From Candidatus Omnitrophota bacterium (GTDB taxonomy: Bacteria > Omnitrophota > Gorgyraeia > Zapsychrales > Fredricksoniimonadaceae), in NCBI GenBank assembly GCA_028865345.1, contig JAGWKL010000011.1, positions 1-59,006 on the forward strand: a stretch of DNA of 59,006 bases, given 5' to 3'. The notes below the pieces were generated by a model. That model saw only the letters and a list, made by a program, of their open reading frames with translations. It was not told where the DNA came from and searched no databases. Position numbers and translations under genes: made by a program. Shown in pieces: positions 15,434-24,675 of the stretch; positions within the stretch are counted from its first letter, which is position 1; every line of letters starts with the position of its first letter.

Positions 15434-16467
15434 GAGATACTGAGACTTTTTACCTTTCCCCAGAAGATCTTTATCAGCGCCTGAAACATATCAGAATAGG
15501 CGGGACAGTTTGCCATTACTCTTTGAAAAAATGTGAAGAATTGGTTGTCTTGATCAATGAGATCAACCTGTTAAAGCAGCAGAAAAATGCAGTCATTCTG
15601 GCTCATTCCTATGTCAGTCCTGAGATCAATTACGGCGTCAGTGATTTTACGGGGGATTCCCTCTTTTTAAGCTGCAAAGCCATGAGGACACAGGCCCGGA
15701 TCATTGTCTTCGCGGCTGTCCGTTTTATGGGTGAGACGGCCAAAATTTTAAATCCTTCCAAGACTGTTCTTATCCCAGCCAAGTCAGCCGGCTGCAGCCT
15801 GGCGGACTCCATCACAGAGACCCAAGTGCGCACCTTGCGTAAAGAATTCCCCGATCATACCTTTGTTTGTTATGTCAATACCTCACTTGCCGTCAAAGCT
15901 GAGTGTGATGTATGTGTCACTTCCGCCAATGTTTATGAGGTGGTGGCCAATATTCCCAATGATAAGATTTATTTCCTGCCGGATCGATACATGGGGGAAA
16001 ACCTGCGTGAAGAAATGCATAAACGAGGATTCGATAAGGATATACAGTTTTTCAATGGCAGATGCCATGTCCACGAAAATTTTAGCCCAGAAATGGTCTT
16101 TAAAGTTAGGACAGAATACCCCCATGCCAAGGTCTTAAGCCATCCGGAATGTACTCCCCGTGTCTGCCGATCCTCGGATTTTGTCGGCAGCACTTCCCAG
16201 ATGCTTGCCTACATGCAGGAATCAAAGTCAGAAGAATTCTTGATGCTCACCGAGTGCGGCCTTGCGGCACGTCTTGAAGCCGAATACCCAGGCAAAAGGG
16301 TGGTTGGTTCCTGCGCCCTGTGCGAATACATGAAATCAAATACGCTAGAAGATATCTTAAGGGTCCTTAAAGAACCACGCATAACAGATGAGGTGGTTAT
16401 CAACGAAGATTTACGCCTCAGGGCATTAAGATGTATAGAGAAGATGTTTGAATATTCCGGGAATTAA
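15430..16467 (+). CDS. nadA: quinolinate synthase NadA
   Basis: A 345-residue NadA. It condenses iminoaspartate with dihydroxyacetone phosphate to quinolinate in NAD synthesis, using a 4Fe-4S cluster with three Cys ligands. Diagnostic segments: ILAHSYVSPEINYGVSDFTG near residue 57, SAGCSLADS, HPECTPRVC, TECGLAARLEAEYPGKR, and the C-terminal SCALCEYMKSNTLEDI. No nadB or nadC is nearby, so iminoaspartate must come from elsewhere or an unrecognised enzyme. It lies in the NsrR-controlled operon, which fits an NO-sensitive cluster enzyme. Confidence 0.93.
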   Translation: MRDTETFYLSPEDLYQRLKHIRIGGTVCHYSLKKCEELVVLINEINLLKQQKNAVILAHSYVSPEINYGVSDFTGDSLFLSCKAMRTQARIIVFAAVRFMGETAKILNPSKTVLIPAKSAGCSLADSITETQVRTLRKEFPDHTFVCYVNTSLAVKAECDVCVTSANVYEVVANIPNDKIYFLPDRYMGENLREEMHKRGFDKDIQFFNGRCHVHENFSPEMVFKVRTEYPHAKVLSHPECTPRVCRSSDFVGSTSQMLAYMQESKSEEFLMLTECGLAARLEAEYPGKRVVGSCALCEYMKSNTLEDILRVLKEPRITDEVVINEDLRLRALRCIEKMFEYSGN

Positions 16468-16506
16468 AGTAATTTTTTATAAACCTTCAACATGGGGAGG
16501 GGGCAA

Positions 16507-18639
16507 ATGGAACTGACAAAGACTTTTACCAGAATCGCCAAAAGAAACGGAAAGGAAGAGGATTTTAATCCCGCTAAAATAACCTTGGCTATTCAGAAAG
16601 CCGGTGAGGCTACGGGTGAATTTGGTGAGGAGATGGCCAAAAAGTTGACGGTGAGAGTCTTAAATATCACACACCAGATGATCATTGGCCGTCTTCCAAC
16701 CGTGGAAGAGATCCAGGATATCGTAGAGCAGGTACTGCTGAATTCCCCTTATTTGAAGACCGCAAAGGCCTATATCATTTATAGAGAGCAACACAAGCAA
16801 ATCAGGGAGATCACCTCTAAGTTTAACTCAAATCTGGTCGACCAATATCTCAATAAAGAGGACTGGCGCGTAAACGAGAACAGCAACATGGCGTATTCGC
16901 TGCAGGGGCTGAATCATTATATTTCCTCGGAGATCAGCAAGACTTATTGGTTGAATCAAATTTATTCCCCAACGATCAGAGAGGCCCATGTCGAGGGGCA
17001 ACTGCATATCCACGATTTAGGGTTGCTTAGTGTTTATTGTGTTGGATGGGACCTGCAGGATTTGCTGATGGAAGGCTTTAAAGGTGCAAGCGGTAAAATG
17101 GAATCAGGCCCGGCCAAACACTTGCGTAGCGCCCTGGGACAGATCGTTAACTTTTTCTATACCTTGCAAGGCGAGGCTTCCGGCGCCCAGGCGTTTTCCA
17201 ATTTCGATACCCTTTTAGCACCTTTTATCCATTACGACAATCTTTCCTATGTGGACGTCAAACAGGCCCTGCAGGAGTTTGTATTCAACGTCAATGTGCC
17301 GACCAGGGTTGGTTTTCAGACGCCGTTTACAAATATTACGATGGATTTGACGCCGCCGTCATATTATGCCGACCATGGCGTCATTATCGGTGGAAAGGTT
17401 CAGGAAAGGACCTACAAAGAGTTTCAAAAAGAACAGGACATGTTCAATAAAGCATTTATGGAGGTGATGCTGGAAGGCGATTTTAAGGGAAGGGTCTTTA
17501 CCTTTCCCATACCGACATACAATGTGACGAAAGATTTCGATTGGGAGAACTCCAACCTGGAAGGGCTTTGGAAAATGACGGCCAAGTACGGGATTCCCTA
17601 TTTTGCCAACTTCGTCAACTCCGACATGAACCCCGAAGATGCCCGGAGCATGTGCTGTCGCCTGCGGCTGGACAACCGGGAGTTAAGGAAAAGAGGGGGC
17701 GGGTTATTTGGCGCATCTCCCTTGACGGGTTCCATAGGCGTCGTGACCATCAACCTGCCGCGCCTTGGGTATCTATCCACGAATGAGGAAGAATTTTTCC
17801 GTTGTCTAGACGGGCTTATGCTGTTGGCGAAAGACAGCCTGGAAATGAAGCGCAAGGTGCTGGAAAAGTTTACAGAACAAGATCTCTATCCGTATATCAA
17901 GTTTTACCTGCGCAAGGTCAAACAGCGATTTGATCAATATTGGAAGAATCATTTTTCAACGATCGGACTTATCGGCATGAATGAAGCCGCCATTAACCTT
18001 ATCGGTGAACCAATCAACAGTCCGCGGGGGCATGAGTTTGCCGTCAAGGTCCTCAATTACATGAGGGAACGGCTCATCGAATTCCAAAAAGAGACAGGGA
18101 ATAATTACAACCTGGAGGCGACACCTGCGGAAGGCGTCACCTACCGCTTGGCCAAGATGGACAAAAATAAGTTTGGACACATTGTCTGTGCCAATGAACA
18201 AGAGGTGAAGGAAGGCCGGGAGCCGTTCTATACCAATTCAACCCATCTTCCTGTCGACTATTCAGATGATATCTTTGAAGTGCTTGAACTCCAGGATGAG
18301 CTGCAAACACGCTACACTGGCGGCACGGTGCTGCACGGGTTTATCGGTGAAAAGATCCATGACGCCGCAGGCCTTAAGTCATTGATACGTACGATCTGCA
18401 ATCGGTTTAAGCTTCCTTATTTTACCATCACACCGACCTTCAGCATCTGTCCTAACTGCGGGTACACAGCCGGGGAGCACCCGCAGTGTCCCAAGTGCAA
18501 GGAAACTTGTGAAGTCTATTCCAGGGTCGTCGGCTACTTAAGGCCTGTGGCGCAGTGGAATAAAGGCAAGAAAGAAGAATTTAAGGAAAGGAAGACCTAT
18601 AAGTTATGCGCATCGGAGGTTTCCAGAAGTTCTCATTGA
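16507..18639 (+). CDS. nrdD: anaerobic ribonucleoside-triphosphate reductase NrdD
   Basis: About 710 residues. N-terminal ATP cone (about 5-100), class III catalytic barrel, then a Cys4 zinc finger (CPNCGYTAGEHPQCPKC, about 648-664) and the glycyl-radical loop RVVGYLRP with Gly676. It reduces ribonucleotides under anoxia and needs NrdG to make the radical. ATG 16507 is preferred to 16492 because GGGGAGGGGGCAA lies immediately before it. The last 34 bases overlap nrdG. The glycyl radical and Fe-S activase are oxygen- and NO-sensitive, matching their place in the NsrR operon. Confidence 0.95.
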   Translation: MELTKTFTRIAKRNGKEEDFNPAKITLAIQKAGEATGEFGEEMAKKLTVRVLNITHQMIIGRLPTVEEIQDIVEQVLLNSPYLKTAKAYIIYREQHKQIREITSKFNSNLVDQYLNKEDWRVNENSNMAYSLQGLNHYISSEISKTYWLNQIYSPTIREAHVEGQLHIHDLGLLSVYCVGWDLQDLLMEGFKGASGKMESGPAKHLRSALGQIVNFFYTLQGEASGAQAFSNFDTLLAPFIHYDNLSYVDVKQALQEFVFNVNVPTRVGFQTPFTNITMDLTPPSYYADHGVIIGGKVQERTYKEFQKEQDMFNKAFMEVMLEGDFKGRVFTFPIPTYNVTKDFDWENSNLEGLWKMTAKYGIPYFANFVNSDMNPEDARSMCCRLRLDNRELRKRGGGLFGASPLTGSIGVVTINLPRLGYLSTNEEEFFRCLDGLMLLAKDSLEMKRKVLEKFTEQDLYPYIKFYLRKVKQRFDQYWKNHFSTIGLIGMNEAAINLIGEPINSPRGHEFAVKVLNYMRERLIEFQKETGNNYNLEATPAEGVTYRLAKMDKNKFGHIVCANEQEVKEGREPFYTNSTHLPVDYSDDIFEVLELQDELQTRYTGGTVLHGFIGEKIHDAAGLKSLIRTICNRFKLPYFTITPTFSICPNCGYTAGEHPQCPKCKETCEVYSRVVGYLRPVAQWNKGKKEEFKERKTYKLCASEVSRSSH

Positions 18640-19271
18640 TCGATTATCCGGGCAAGATGGCGGCGATCGTTTTCACCCAAGGCTGCAACTTCCGCTGCCC
18701 GTATTGCCATAACCGCGAGCTTGTCCTGCCTGAAGAATTCAAGGAGCCCATCCCGCAGGAGGAGGTGATGGGCTTCTTGAAAAGACGTCGCTGTCAGTTG
18801 GAGGGAGTGGTGATCACCGGCGGTGAGCCGACTGAGCAGGCGGACCTGGTCCCGTTTATCGGCTCTGTTAAAGAACTGGGATATCAGGTCAAATTGGATA
18901 CCAACGGCAGCCGGCCACAGGTAATTCGAGAAACCATCCAACGGCGGCTGGTGGATTATATCGCCATGGATGTCAAAACTTCATTGGAGAAGTATCAGAA
19001 GGCCATAGGGGTCAGATTTCCTGCTGAAATCATCAAGGAGAGCATTGATCTCATCAAAGGTTCTGGAATTCAACACGAGTTCAGGACCACGGTCGTCCAG
19101 CCTTTTTGTGACCAGGAGGATGTTTCTAAAGTTTCTATCTTGGTCAATGGTGCCCAAACTTACCGCCTTCAGACTTTTCGGGCCGGTCCTAAAATAATCA
19201 ATCTTAATCTTCGGGATATTCCCCAGATCACGGAACAACAAATAGAAGCATGGGGAAAGTGTCTCCACTAA
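18606..19271 (+). CDS. nrdG: anaerobic ribonucleotide reductase activating protein NrdG
   Basis: A 221-residue radical SAM activase with GCNFRCPYCHN (CxxxCxxC near residues 27-34), the TGGEPTEQADLVPF segment, and an N terminus MRIGGFQKFSLIDYPGK typical of this group. It generates the glycyl radical on NrdD using SAM and a 4Fe-4S cluster. It is translationally coupled to nrdD and is the last gene of the operon. An AT-rich inverted repeat with a T run follows at 19293-19315 and may end the transcript. Confidence 0.93.
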   Translation: MRIGGFQKFSLIDYPGKMAAIVFTQGCNFRCPYCHNRELVLPEEFKEPIPQEEVMGFLKRRRCQLEGVVITGGEPTEQADLVPFIGSVKELGYQVKLDTNGSRPQVIRETIQRRLVDYIAMDVKTSLEKYQKAIGVRFPAEIIKESIDLIKGSGIQHEFRTTVVQPFCDQEDVSKVSILVNGAQTYRLQTFRAGPKIINLNLRDIPQITEQQIEAWGKCLH

Positions 19272-19292
19272 AAGATTTACCGCTGGTGGATA

Positions 19293-19327
19293 ATAAGTAT
19301 TACTACTTATTTTTTGAGTAGTACTAC
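19293..19327 (+). promoter_or_regulatory. inverted repeats between nrdG and the second Rrf2 gene (terminator and/or operator)
   Basis: AATAAGTA (19293-19300) pairs with TACTTATT (about 19304-19311), followed by T residues, resembling a terminator for nrdG. The same bases form an operator-like pair GTATTACTACT (19297-19307) and AGTAGTACTAC (19317-19327), one mismatch, nine-base spacer. It lies 52 bases before an Rrf2-type gene, so autoregulation by that protein is plausible. A lone ATAACATGTG half-site occurs at 19358-19367. Confidence 0.55.
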
Positions 19328-19378
19328 GAATTTCAAAATGACAATAAATATTGGATAATAACATGTGGATATCTGATT

Positions 19379-19777
19379 ATGATCTCAAAGACTAGCATAC
19401 AATCTATTAATGCTTTACTGGAACTCTCACATCTGTCTCAAGGGGAGACCGAAGATGTTATGCGGATTTCTAAAAAGATAGATGCCCACCATAATTATTT
19501 AGGGAAAGTACTGCAGAAATTAACCCGTGAAGGCCTGGTTGTTTCCCAAAAGGGCCTTAACGGAGGTTTCCGTCTGGCCAAGCCATCCTCACAGATACGT
19601 TTGTATGAAGTCGTTGGGGCAATAGAAGATGTCCAGCGCTGGCAGGGGTGTTTTATGGGACGTACCCAATGTTCATCCGTCAATTCATGTTCTGCTCATT
19701 GTCATTGGAAAAAAATCAGGAGGGCGTATGTTAATTTTTTACAAAATACAACCATTGCTGATTTGGGGAAGTGGTAG
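19379..19777 (+). CDS. Rrf2 family transcriptional regulator (second)
   Basis: A 132-residue winged-helix regulator: HHNYLGKVLQKLTREGLV is the recognition region and KGLNGGFRLAKP the wing. C91, C98, C104 and C108 in the loop region (GCFMGRTQCSSVNSCSAHC) could bind an Fe-S cluster, though the pattern differs from NsrR and IscR. It probably senses redox, NO or iron and may control the downstream moaA-nar genes; that rests on position. The Shine-Dalgarno is weak. Confidence 0.8.
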   Translation: MISKTSIQSINALLELSHLSQGETEDVMRISKKIDAHHNYLGKVLQKLTREGLVVSQKGLNGGFRLAKPSSQIRLYEVVGAIEDVQRWQGCFMGRTQCSSVNSCSAHCHWKKIRRAYVNFLQNTTIADLGKW

Positions 19778-19881
19778 GCTAAAAAATTTTTGGTTATTAA
19801 TAAGATATACGGATGCGATTTCCCAATTTAAGGTAATTGCAGGAAAGGTTAATATGTCAATAAACTGGGGAGTTTAGTCCT

Positions 19882-20931
19882 ATGAGCGGTCAGATATCAC
19901 CAACTGTTGAGAAGACCATTGTCTTAGATAAAGCCAACCGTTTATTACAGGACCTTCGTGTTTCGGTGATAGACCGGTGTAATCTGCGCTGTCCCTATTG
20001 CATGCCAAGGGAAAGCTTTGGTCATGCATATAAATTCCTGAATCCCAATGAATGGCTGACTTTTGAAGAGATTGAGACTTTGGTGCGCACTTGTGTGGAT
20101 TTGGGTGTGCGCAAGGTTCGTCTTACCGGTGGGGAGCCTCTTTTAAGGCCTAACCTTCCTGACTTGATCTATAGTTTAAAGAAAATTGAAGGGATTGAAG
20201 ATTTGGCTTTAACGACCAATGGAATCCTTTTGGCTGGCCTTGCGGGACGACTTAGGGAATCCGGCTTGGATCGTTTGACAATAAGTCTTGATAGCTTTGA
20301 TGAAGATGTTTTTAAGAAGATGAGCGGTGGCAGAGGCGATCTTAGGGATGTTTTAAGAGCAATAGATTGCGCCCAAAAGGCGGGGTTCTTTCCACTTAAG
20401 ATCAACTGCGTTGTCCAAAGAGGCAAGAATGACCATACCATATTGGATATGGTTAAACATTTCCGCAATACGGGGCATATCTTACGGTTTATCGAGTACA
20501 TGGATGTCGGCAATCAAAACCAGTGGAATTTCAGGTACGTGGTTGGTTCCGATGAGATTATAAGCAGAATTCACAAGCAATATCCCTTACGATTGCTGGA
20601 GCGCAATTATTCTTCGGAGACCTCAGAGCGTTATGGGTTTGTGGATGGATCAGGAGAGATAGGTTTTGTCTCTTCGGTCACAAAAGCTTTTTGCGGCTTC
20701 TGTACAAGGTTGCGCCTTTCTGCGGATGGAAAGTTTTATACGTGTCTCTTTGCTAACCAGGGCCTGGACATGCGTCCTATTTTGCGAAATAGGATTTCAA
20801 GCAGGTCTGTCAAAGAAACCATCCATAAGATGTGGATGGTCCGTAATGATCATTATTCCGAAACCCGTTTACGGGACAGTGTAGGGCAGATTAAGACCAA
20901 GAAGGTGGAAATGTTTCAAATTGGAGGATAA
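19882..20931 (+). CDS. moaA: GTP 3',8-cyclase MoaA
   Basis: A 349-residue radical SAM enzyme for the first step of molybdenum cofactor synthesis. The N-terminal cluster is CNLRCPYCMP (about 33-42) and VRLTGGEPLLRP binds SAM. The second 4Fe-4S cluster has CGFC with one further Cys (FYTCLF). The C terminus ends in the diagnostic Gly-Gly (FQIGG). GGGGAG precedes the ATG. It sits 76 bases before narG, which needs bis-MGD, so a linked operon supplying Moco is likely. Confidence 0.93.
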   Translation: MSGQISPTVEKTIVLDKANRLLQDLRVSVIDRCNLRCPYCMPRESFGHAYKFLNPNEWLTFEEIETLVRTCVDLGVRKVRLTGGEPLLRPNLPDLIYSLKKIEGIEDLALTTNGILLAGLAGRLRESGLDRLTISLDSFDEDVFKKMSGGRGDLRDVLRAIDCAQKAGFFPLKINCVVQRGKNDHTILDMVKHFRNTGHILRFIEYMDVGNQNQWNFRYVVGSDEIISRIHKQYPLRLLERNYSSETSERYGFVDGSGEIGFVSSVTKAFCGFCTRLRLSADGKFYTCLFANQGLDMRPILRNRISSRSVKETIHKMWMVRNDHYSETRLRDSVGQIKTKKVEMFQIGG

Positions 20932-21006
20932 CGTTTTAAATACAAAGAAGTCCCATCCGATGCCCAAAAGGCAGAAGATGAAAACGATCGAAGGAAAGAT
21001 AACTCA

Positions 21007-24000
21007 TTGCTTAAGGACACGCTGAAATATTTTACGAAACGCGAAACCTATTCCGGGGGCTGGAGTGCGGTATCGCCTGCTAGCCGGGATTGGGAAAACG
21101 GCTATCGCAGCCGCTGGCAACATGACAAGGTGATCCGCTCCACTCATGGGGTAAACTGCACTGGTTCGTGCAGTTGGAAGATTTTTGTCAAAAACGGCAT
21201 TGTGACCTGGGAAAACCAGCACACTGATTATCCGACCACCGGACCGGACATGCCGGAGTTTGAACCTCGCGGCTGTCCGAGGGGGGCAAGTTTTTCGTGG
21301 TATTTGTATAGCCCTTTGCGTGTCAAATATCCTTACATTCGCGGAGCACTGCTTACGATGTATCGCGAGGCCTTCAAGGAGCTGGGTGATCCGGTTAAGG
21401 CTTGGGCCTCTATCGTTGAGAATCCTGCAAAATCCTGTCGATATAAGTCCCTGCGAGGAAAAGGCGGTTTGGTGCGGGTCTCCTGGGAAGAGGTGACCCA
21501 AATTATTGCCGCATCTAACATCTATACGATTCAGCAGTATGGGCCGGACAGGATCTTCGGCTTTTCGCCGATTCCGGCTATGTCTATGATCAGCTATGCC
21601 TCCGGGGCCCGTTTCCTGTCACTCATCGGTGCGTCCCTGCTTAGTTTTTACGATTGGTATGCGGACCTGCCGCCCTCGTCACCGCAAATGTGGGGTGACC
21701 AGACCGATGTGCCGGAAAGCAGCGACTGGTTCAATTCTGGATATCTTCTTGTTTGGGGATCGAATCTGCCGATGACCCGCACACCCGATGCCCATTTCAT
21801 GACCGAGGTTCGCTATAAGGGGACAAAGGTGGTCTCGATCAGCCCCGACTATGCGGAATTCGTCAAATTCGCCGACCACTGGATGCAGGTCAAGCCGGGT
21901 ACGGACGGCGCGCTGGCGATGGCCATGGGGCACGTCATCCTCAAGGAGTTTTACATCGAGCGGCAGACGGACTATTTTTATCGATACACGCGTGAAAACA
22001 CCGACTTTCCCTTTCTTGTTACGCTCAAAACCAGGGAAGATGGATTTATCGCGGACCGGTTTTTGTCGGCGGAAGATCTGGGAAAAGCGTTCAACCATCC
22101 CGAATGGAAGACGGTGGTGTTCGATGACAATTCTGGACGGCCGGTCATCCCCAATGGAACTATCGGCTCACGCTGGGAAAAGGAAGGAAAATGGAATTTG
22201 CGGCTAGAGGATGTTGAGACCGGCCAGCCGGTGCAGCCGCGTATGACCTTGCTGGGCGTACATGACGAGATTGTACAGTTGCATGTGCCATATTTTGATG
22301 ACAGCGGCAAGCGCGTGACGAGCCAGCCGATTCCTGTGAAGAAGATTGAGATAAACGGGCAAACTCATTGGGTAACGACGGTTTTCGATTTGAATCTGGC
22401 TAATTACGGCGTCAGCCGTGGACTCGATGGGAAAGCGGCAGCTGACTATGATGCGCTTGCGCCCTATACTCCGGCTTGGGCGGAATCGGTGACAGGGATC
22501 GATCGGCACCTTATTACGCGCATTGCCCGGGAGTTCGCACAAAATGCGGTTGAATCCAAAGGCCGCTCCATGATTATCGTGGGTGCCGGGATCAACCATT
22601 GGTACAACTCAGACACTATTTACCGCGCCATCGTGAACTTGGTGTTGATGGTCGGCGCCCAAGGGGTCAACGGCGGCGGTTGGGCGCACTATGTGGGGCA
22701 GGAAAAGCTTCGGCCTGCGGAAGGTTGGAGCAACCTCGCTTTTGCCCGCGACTGGTCGGCGCCGCCCCGTCAGCAAAACGGTACCTCCTTTTTCTACTTT
22801 GCTACGGACCAATGGCGGTACGAGGAAACTCCTGTTGATGATTTGGTCTCGCCGCTGGTTGGAAAGTCGCGGTACCATCACTACGCCGACTACAATGTGC
22901 TGGCGGCGCGCCTCGGTTGGTTGCCTTCCTATCCGCAATTCAACCAGAACCCGCTTAGCCTGGCTGCGGAGGCAAAGCGGCAGGGCGCTGATTCGCCGCA
23001 GGCTGTCGTTGAGTACGTGGTGGATCGGTTGAAGAATAACAAGCTTCAGTTCGCAATTGAGGATCCTGATAATCCGCAGAATTTCCCTAAGATACTGTAC
23101 GTCTGGCGGGCAAATTTAATTTCAAGCTCTGGCAAGGGTCATGAATACTTTCTTAAGCATCTCTTGGGTACCTCCAACGGCCTGATGAATGTCGAGGACG
23201 TCAACCTAAAAACTGAGGAGGTGAAGTGGCGGGAAAAAGCCCCTGAGGGCAAGCTGGATTTGATGGTCACGCTCGACTTTCGTATGTCTGGCAGCTCGCT
23301 CTATTCCGATATCGTGTTGCCTGCAGCCACCTGGTATGAAAAATCCGATCTGAGCAGCACGGATATGCACCCGTTTGTGCATCCGTTCAATCCGGCGGTC
23401 GGGGCGCAATGGGAATCACGCTCTGACTGGGACGCCTTCAAGGAGATCGCACACACATTCTCGGAGATGGCTAAAACCCATTTCAAAGGTCCGCAGCGGG
23501 ACATTGTGACAACACCCTTGCTGCACGACACTCCCGATGAGTTGGCCCAAAAGCATGGCCGGATCAAGGACTGGAAAAAGGGCGAGACCGAGCCGGTTCC
23601 TGGTAAAACGATGCCCCGCATTCATGTGGTGGAGCGGGATTACGCCGCGGTCTATGAAAAGATGATTTCGCTGGGACCGGGAATCGCCCAAAATCCGCAT
23701 GGGGGCAAGGGGATCAATTGGTCTGCTGCCGAGGAATACGAACAATTGAAACGGGTGCTCGGTACTGTGCGTAGGGAAGGCGTGGCCCAGGGATGCCCTG
23801 ACATTGCGAGTGACCGGCAGGCAGCGGAAGCGATTCTAACGCTATCCTCCACGACAAACGGGAAGATGGCGCTCAAAGCGTGGGAGGCCCTAGAGCATAA
23901 GACCTCACTGTCGCTCAAGGATTTGGCGGAGGAGCGGGGTGAAGAATTGATGACCTTCGATTCCATTACCTCGCAGCCGAAATCCGTCATTACTTCCCCG

Positions 24001-24675
24001 GCATTCAGTGGTTCTGAAAAGGGCGGTCGCAGGTATTCTCCCTTTACCACCAATGTTGAAAAGCGGATTCCATGGCATACCCTGACCGGAAGGCAGCATT
24101 TTTACGTGGATCACGAAATGATGATTGAGTTCGGTGAGCAGATGGCGGTGTTTAAACCCATTCTCAAGCACACACCGTTTAGCCGATCAAATCACCCGGG
24201 CGTGCAAGGCAAGGAAATCACGCTTAACTATCTTACGCCGCACAACAAGTGGTCCATCCATAGCATGTATTACGATTCGTTACCGATGCTGACCCTGTTT
24301 CGCGGCGGTCCGACGATTTGGCTGAATAAGGACGACGCGATCGATGCTGATATTGTTGATAACGATTGGATCGAATGTTTTAATCGCAATGGTGTTGTCG
24401 TGGCCCGCGCTGTAGTGACGCACCGCATTCCGCGCGGCATGGCGTTTATGTATCATGCCCAGGACCGCACCATTAATGTTCCTGGAACCAAGTTGACAGG
24501 CACGCGGGGCGGCACGCACAACAGCCCCACGCGCATCCACGTCAAGCCGACCCACATGATCGGAGGCTACGCCCAACTAAGCTACGGCTTTAATTATTAC
24601 GGCCCCACGGGCAACCAACGGGACCTGAACGTCATCATTCGAAAAATAGAAAGGGTGGACTGGCTTGAAGATTAA
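21007..24675 (+). CDS. narG: membrane-bound respiratory nitrate reductase alpha subunit NarG
   Basis: A 1222-residue molybdenum catalytic subunit. The FS0 cluster ligands are H47, C51 and C55 in HGVNCTGSC and C90 in RGCPRG. The Mo-coordinating Asp is D216 in SFYDWYADLPPSSP, matching Asp222 of E. coli. WGDQTDVPES and TRTPDAHF follow the classic NarG sequence. There is no Tat signal, so NarG faces the cytoplasm. The start is TTG 21007: the frame is open upstream to the moaA stop, but no other start codon exists, and GAAGGAAAG lies 8-10 bases before it. Confidence 0.95.
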   Translation: MLKDTLKYFTKRETYSGGWSAVSPASRDWENGYRSRWQHDKVIRSTHGVNCTGSCSWKIFVKNGIVTWENQHTDYPTTGPDMPEFEPRGCPRGASFSWYLYSPLRVKYPYIRGALLTMYREAFKELGDPVKAWASIVENPAKSCRYKSLRGKGGLVRVSWEEVTQIIAASNIYTIQQYGPDRIFGFSPIPAMSMISYASGARFLSLIGASLLSFYDWYADLPPSSPQMWGDQTDVPESSDWFNSGYLLVWGSNLPMTRTPDAHFMTEVRYKGTKVVSISPDYAEFVKFADHWMQVKPGTDGALAMAMGHVILKEFYIERQTDYFYRYTRENTDFPFLVTLKTREDGFIADRFLSAEDLGKAFNHPEWKTVVFDDNSGRPVIPNGTIGSRWEKEGKWNLRLEDVETGQPVQPRMTLLGVHDEIVQLHVPYFDDSGKRVTSQPIPVKKIEINGQTHWVTTVFDLNLANYGVSRGLDGKAAADYDALAPYTPAWAESVTGIDRHLITRIAREFAQNAVESKGRSMIIVGAGINHWYNSDTIYRAIVNLVLMVGAQGVNGGGWAHYVGQEKLRPAEGWSNLAFARDWSAPPRQQNGTSFFYFATDQWRYEETPVDDLVSPLVGKSRYHHYADYNVLAARLGWLPSYPQFNQNPLSLAAEAKRQGADSPQAVVEYVVDRLKNNKLQFAIEDPDNPQNFPKILYVWRANLISSSGKGHEYFLKHLLGTSNGLMNVEDVNLKTEEVKWREKAPEGKLDLMVTLDFRMSGSSLYSDIVLPAATWYEKSDLSSTDMHPFVHPFNPAVGAQWESRSDWDAFKEIAHTFSEMAKTHFKGPQRDIVTTPLLHDTPDELAQKHGRIKDWKKGETEPVPGKTMPRIHVVERDYAAVYEKMISLGPGIAQNPHGGKGINWSAAEEYEQLKRVLGTVRREGVAQGCPDIASDRQAAEAILTLSSTTNGKMALKAWEALEHKTSLSLKDLAEERGEELMTFDSITSQPKSVITSPAFSGSEKGGRRYSPFTTNVEKRIPWHTLTGRQHFYVDHEMMIEFGEQMAVFKPILKHTPFSRSNHPGVQGKEITLNYLTPHNKWSIHSMYYDSLPMLTLFRGGPTIWLNKDDAIDADIVDNDWIECFNRNGVVVARAVVTHRIPRGMAFMYHAQDRTINVPGTKLTGTRGGTHNSPTRIHVKPTHMIGGYAQLSYGFNYYGPTGNQRDLNVIIRKIERVDWLED

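Noticed and set aside
19358-19367. Third NsrR-like operator
   Set aside because: Only one half-site (ATAACATGTG) is present; no partner at the seven-base spacing.
21004-21501. Antisense frame inside narG
   Set aside because: Overlaps the conserved FS0 region of NarG; no independent ribosome site or motif.
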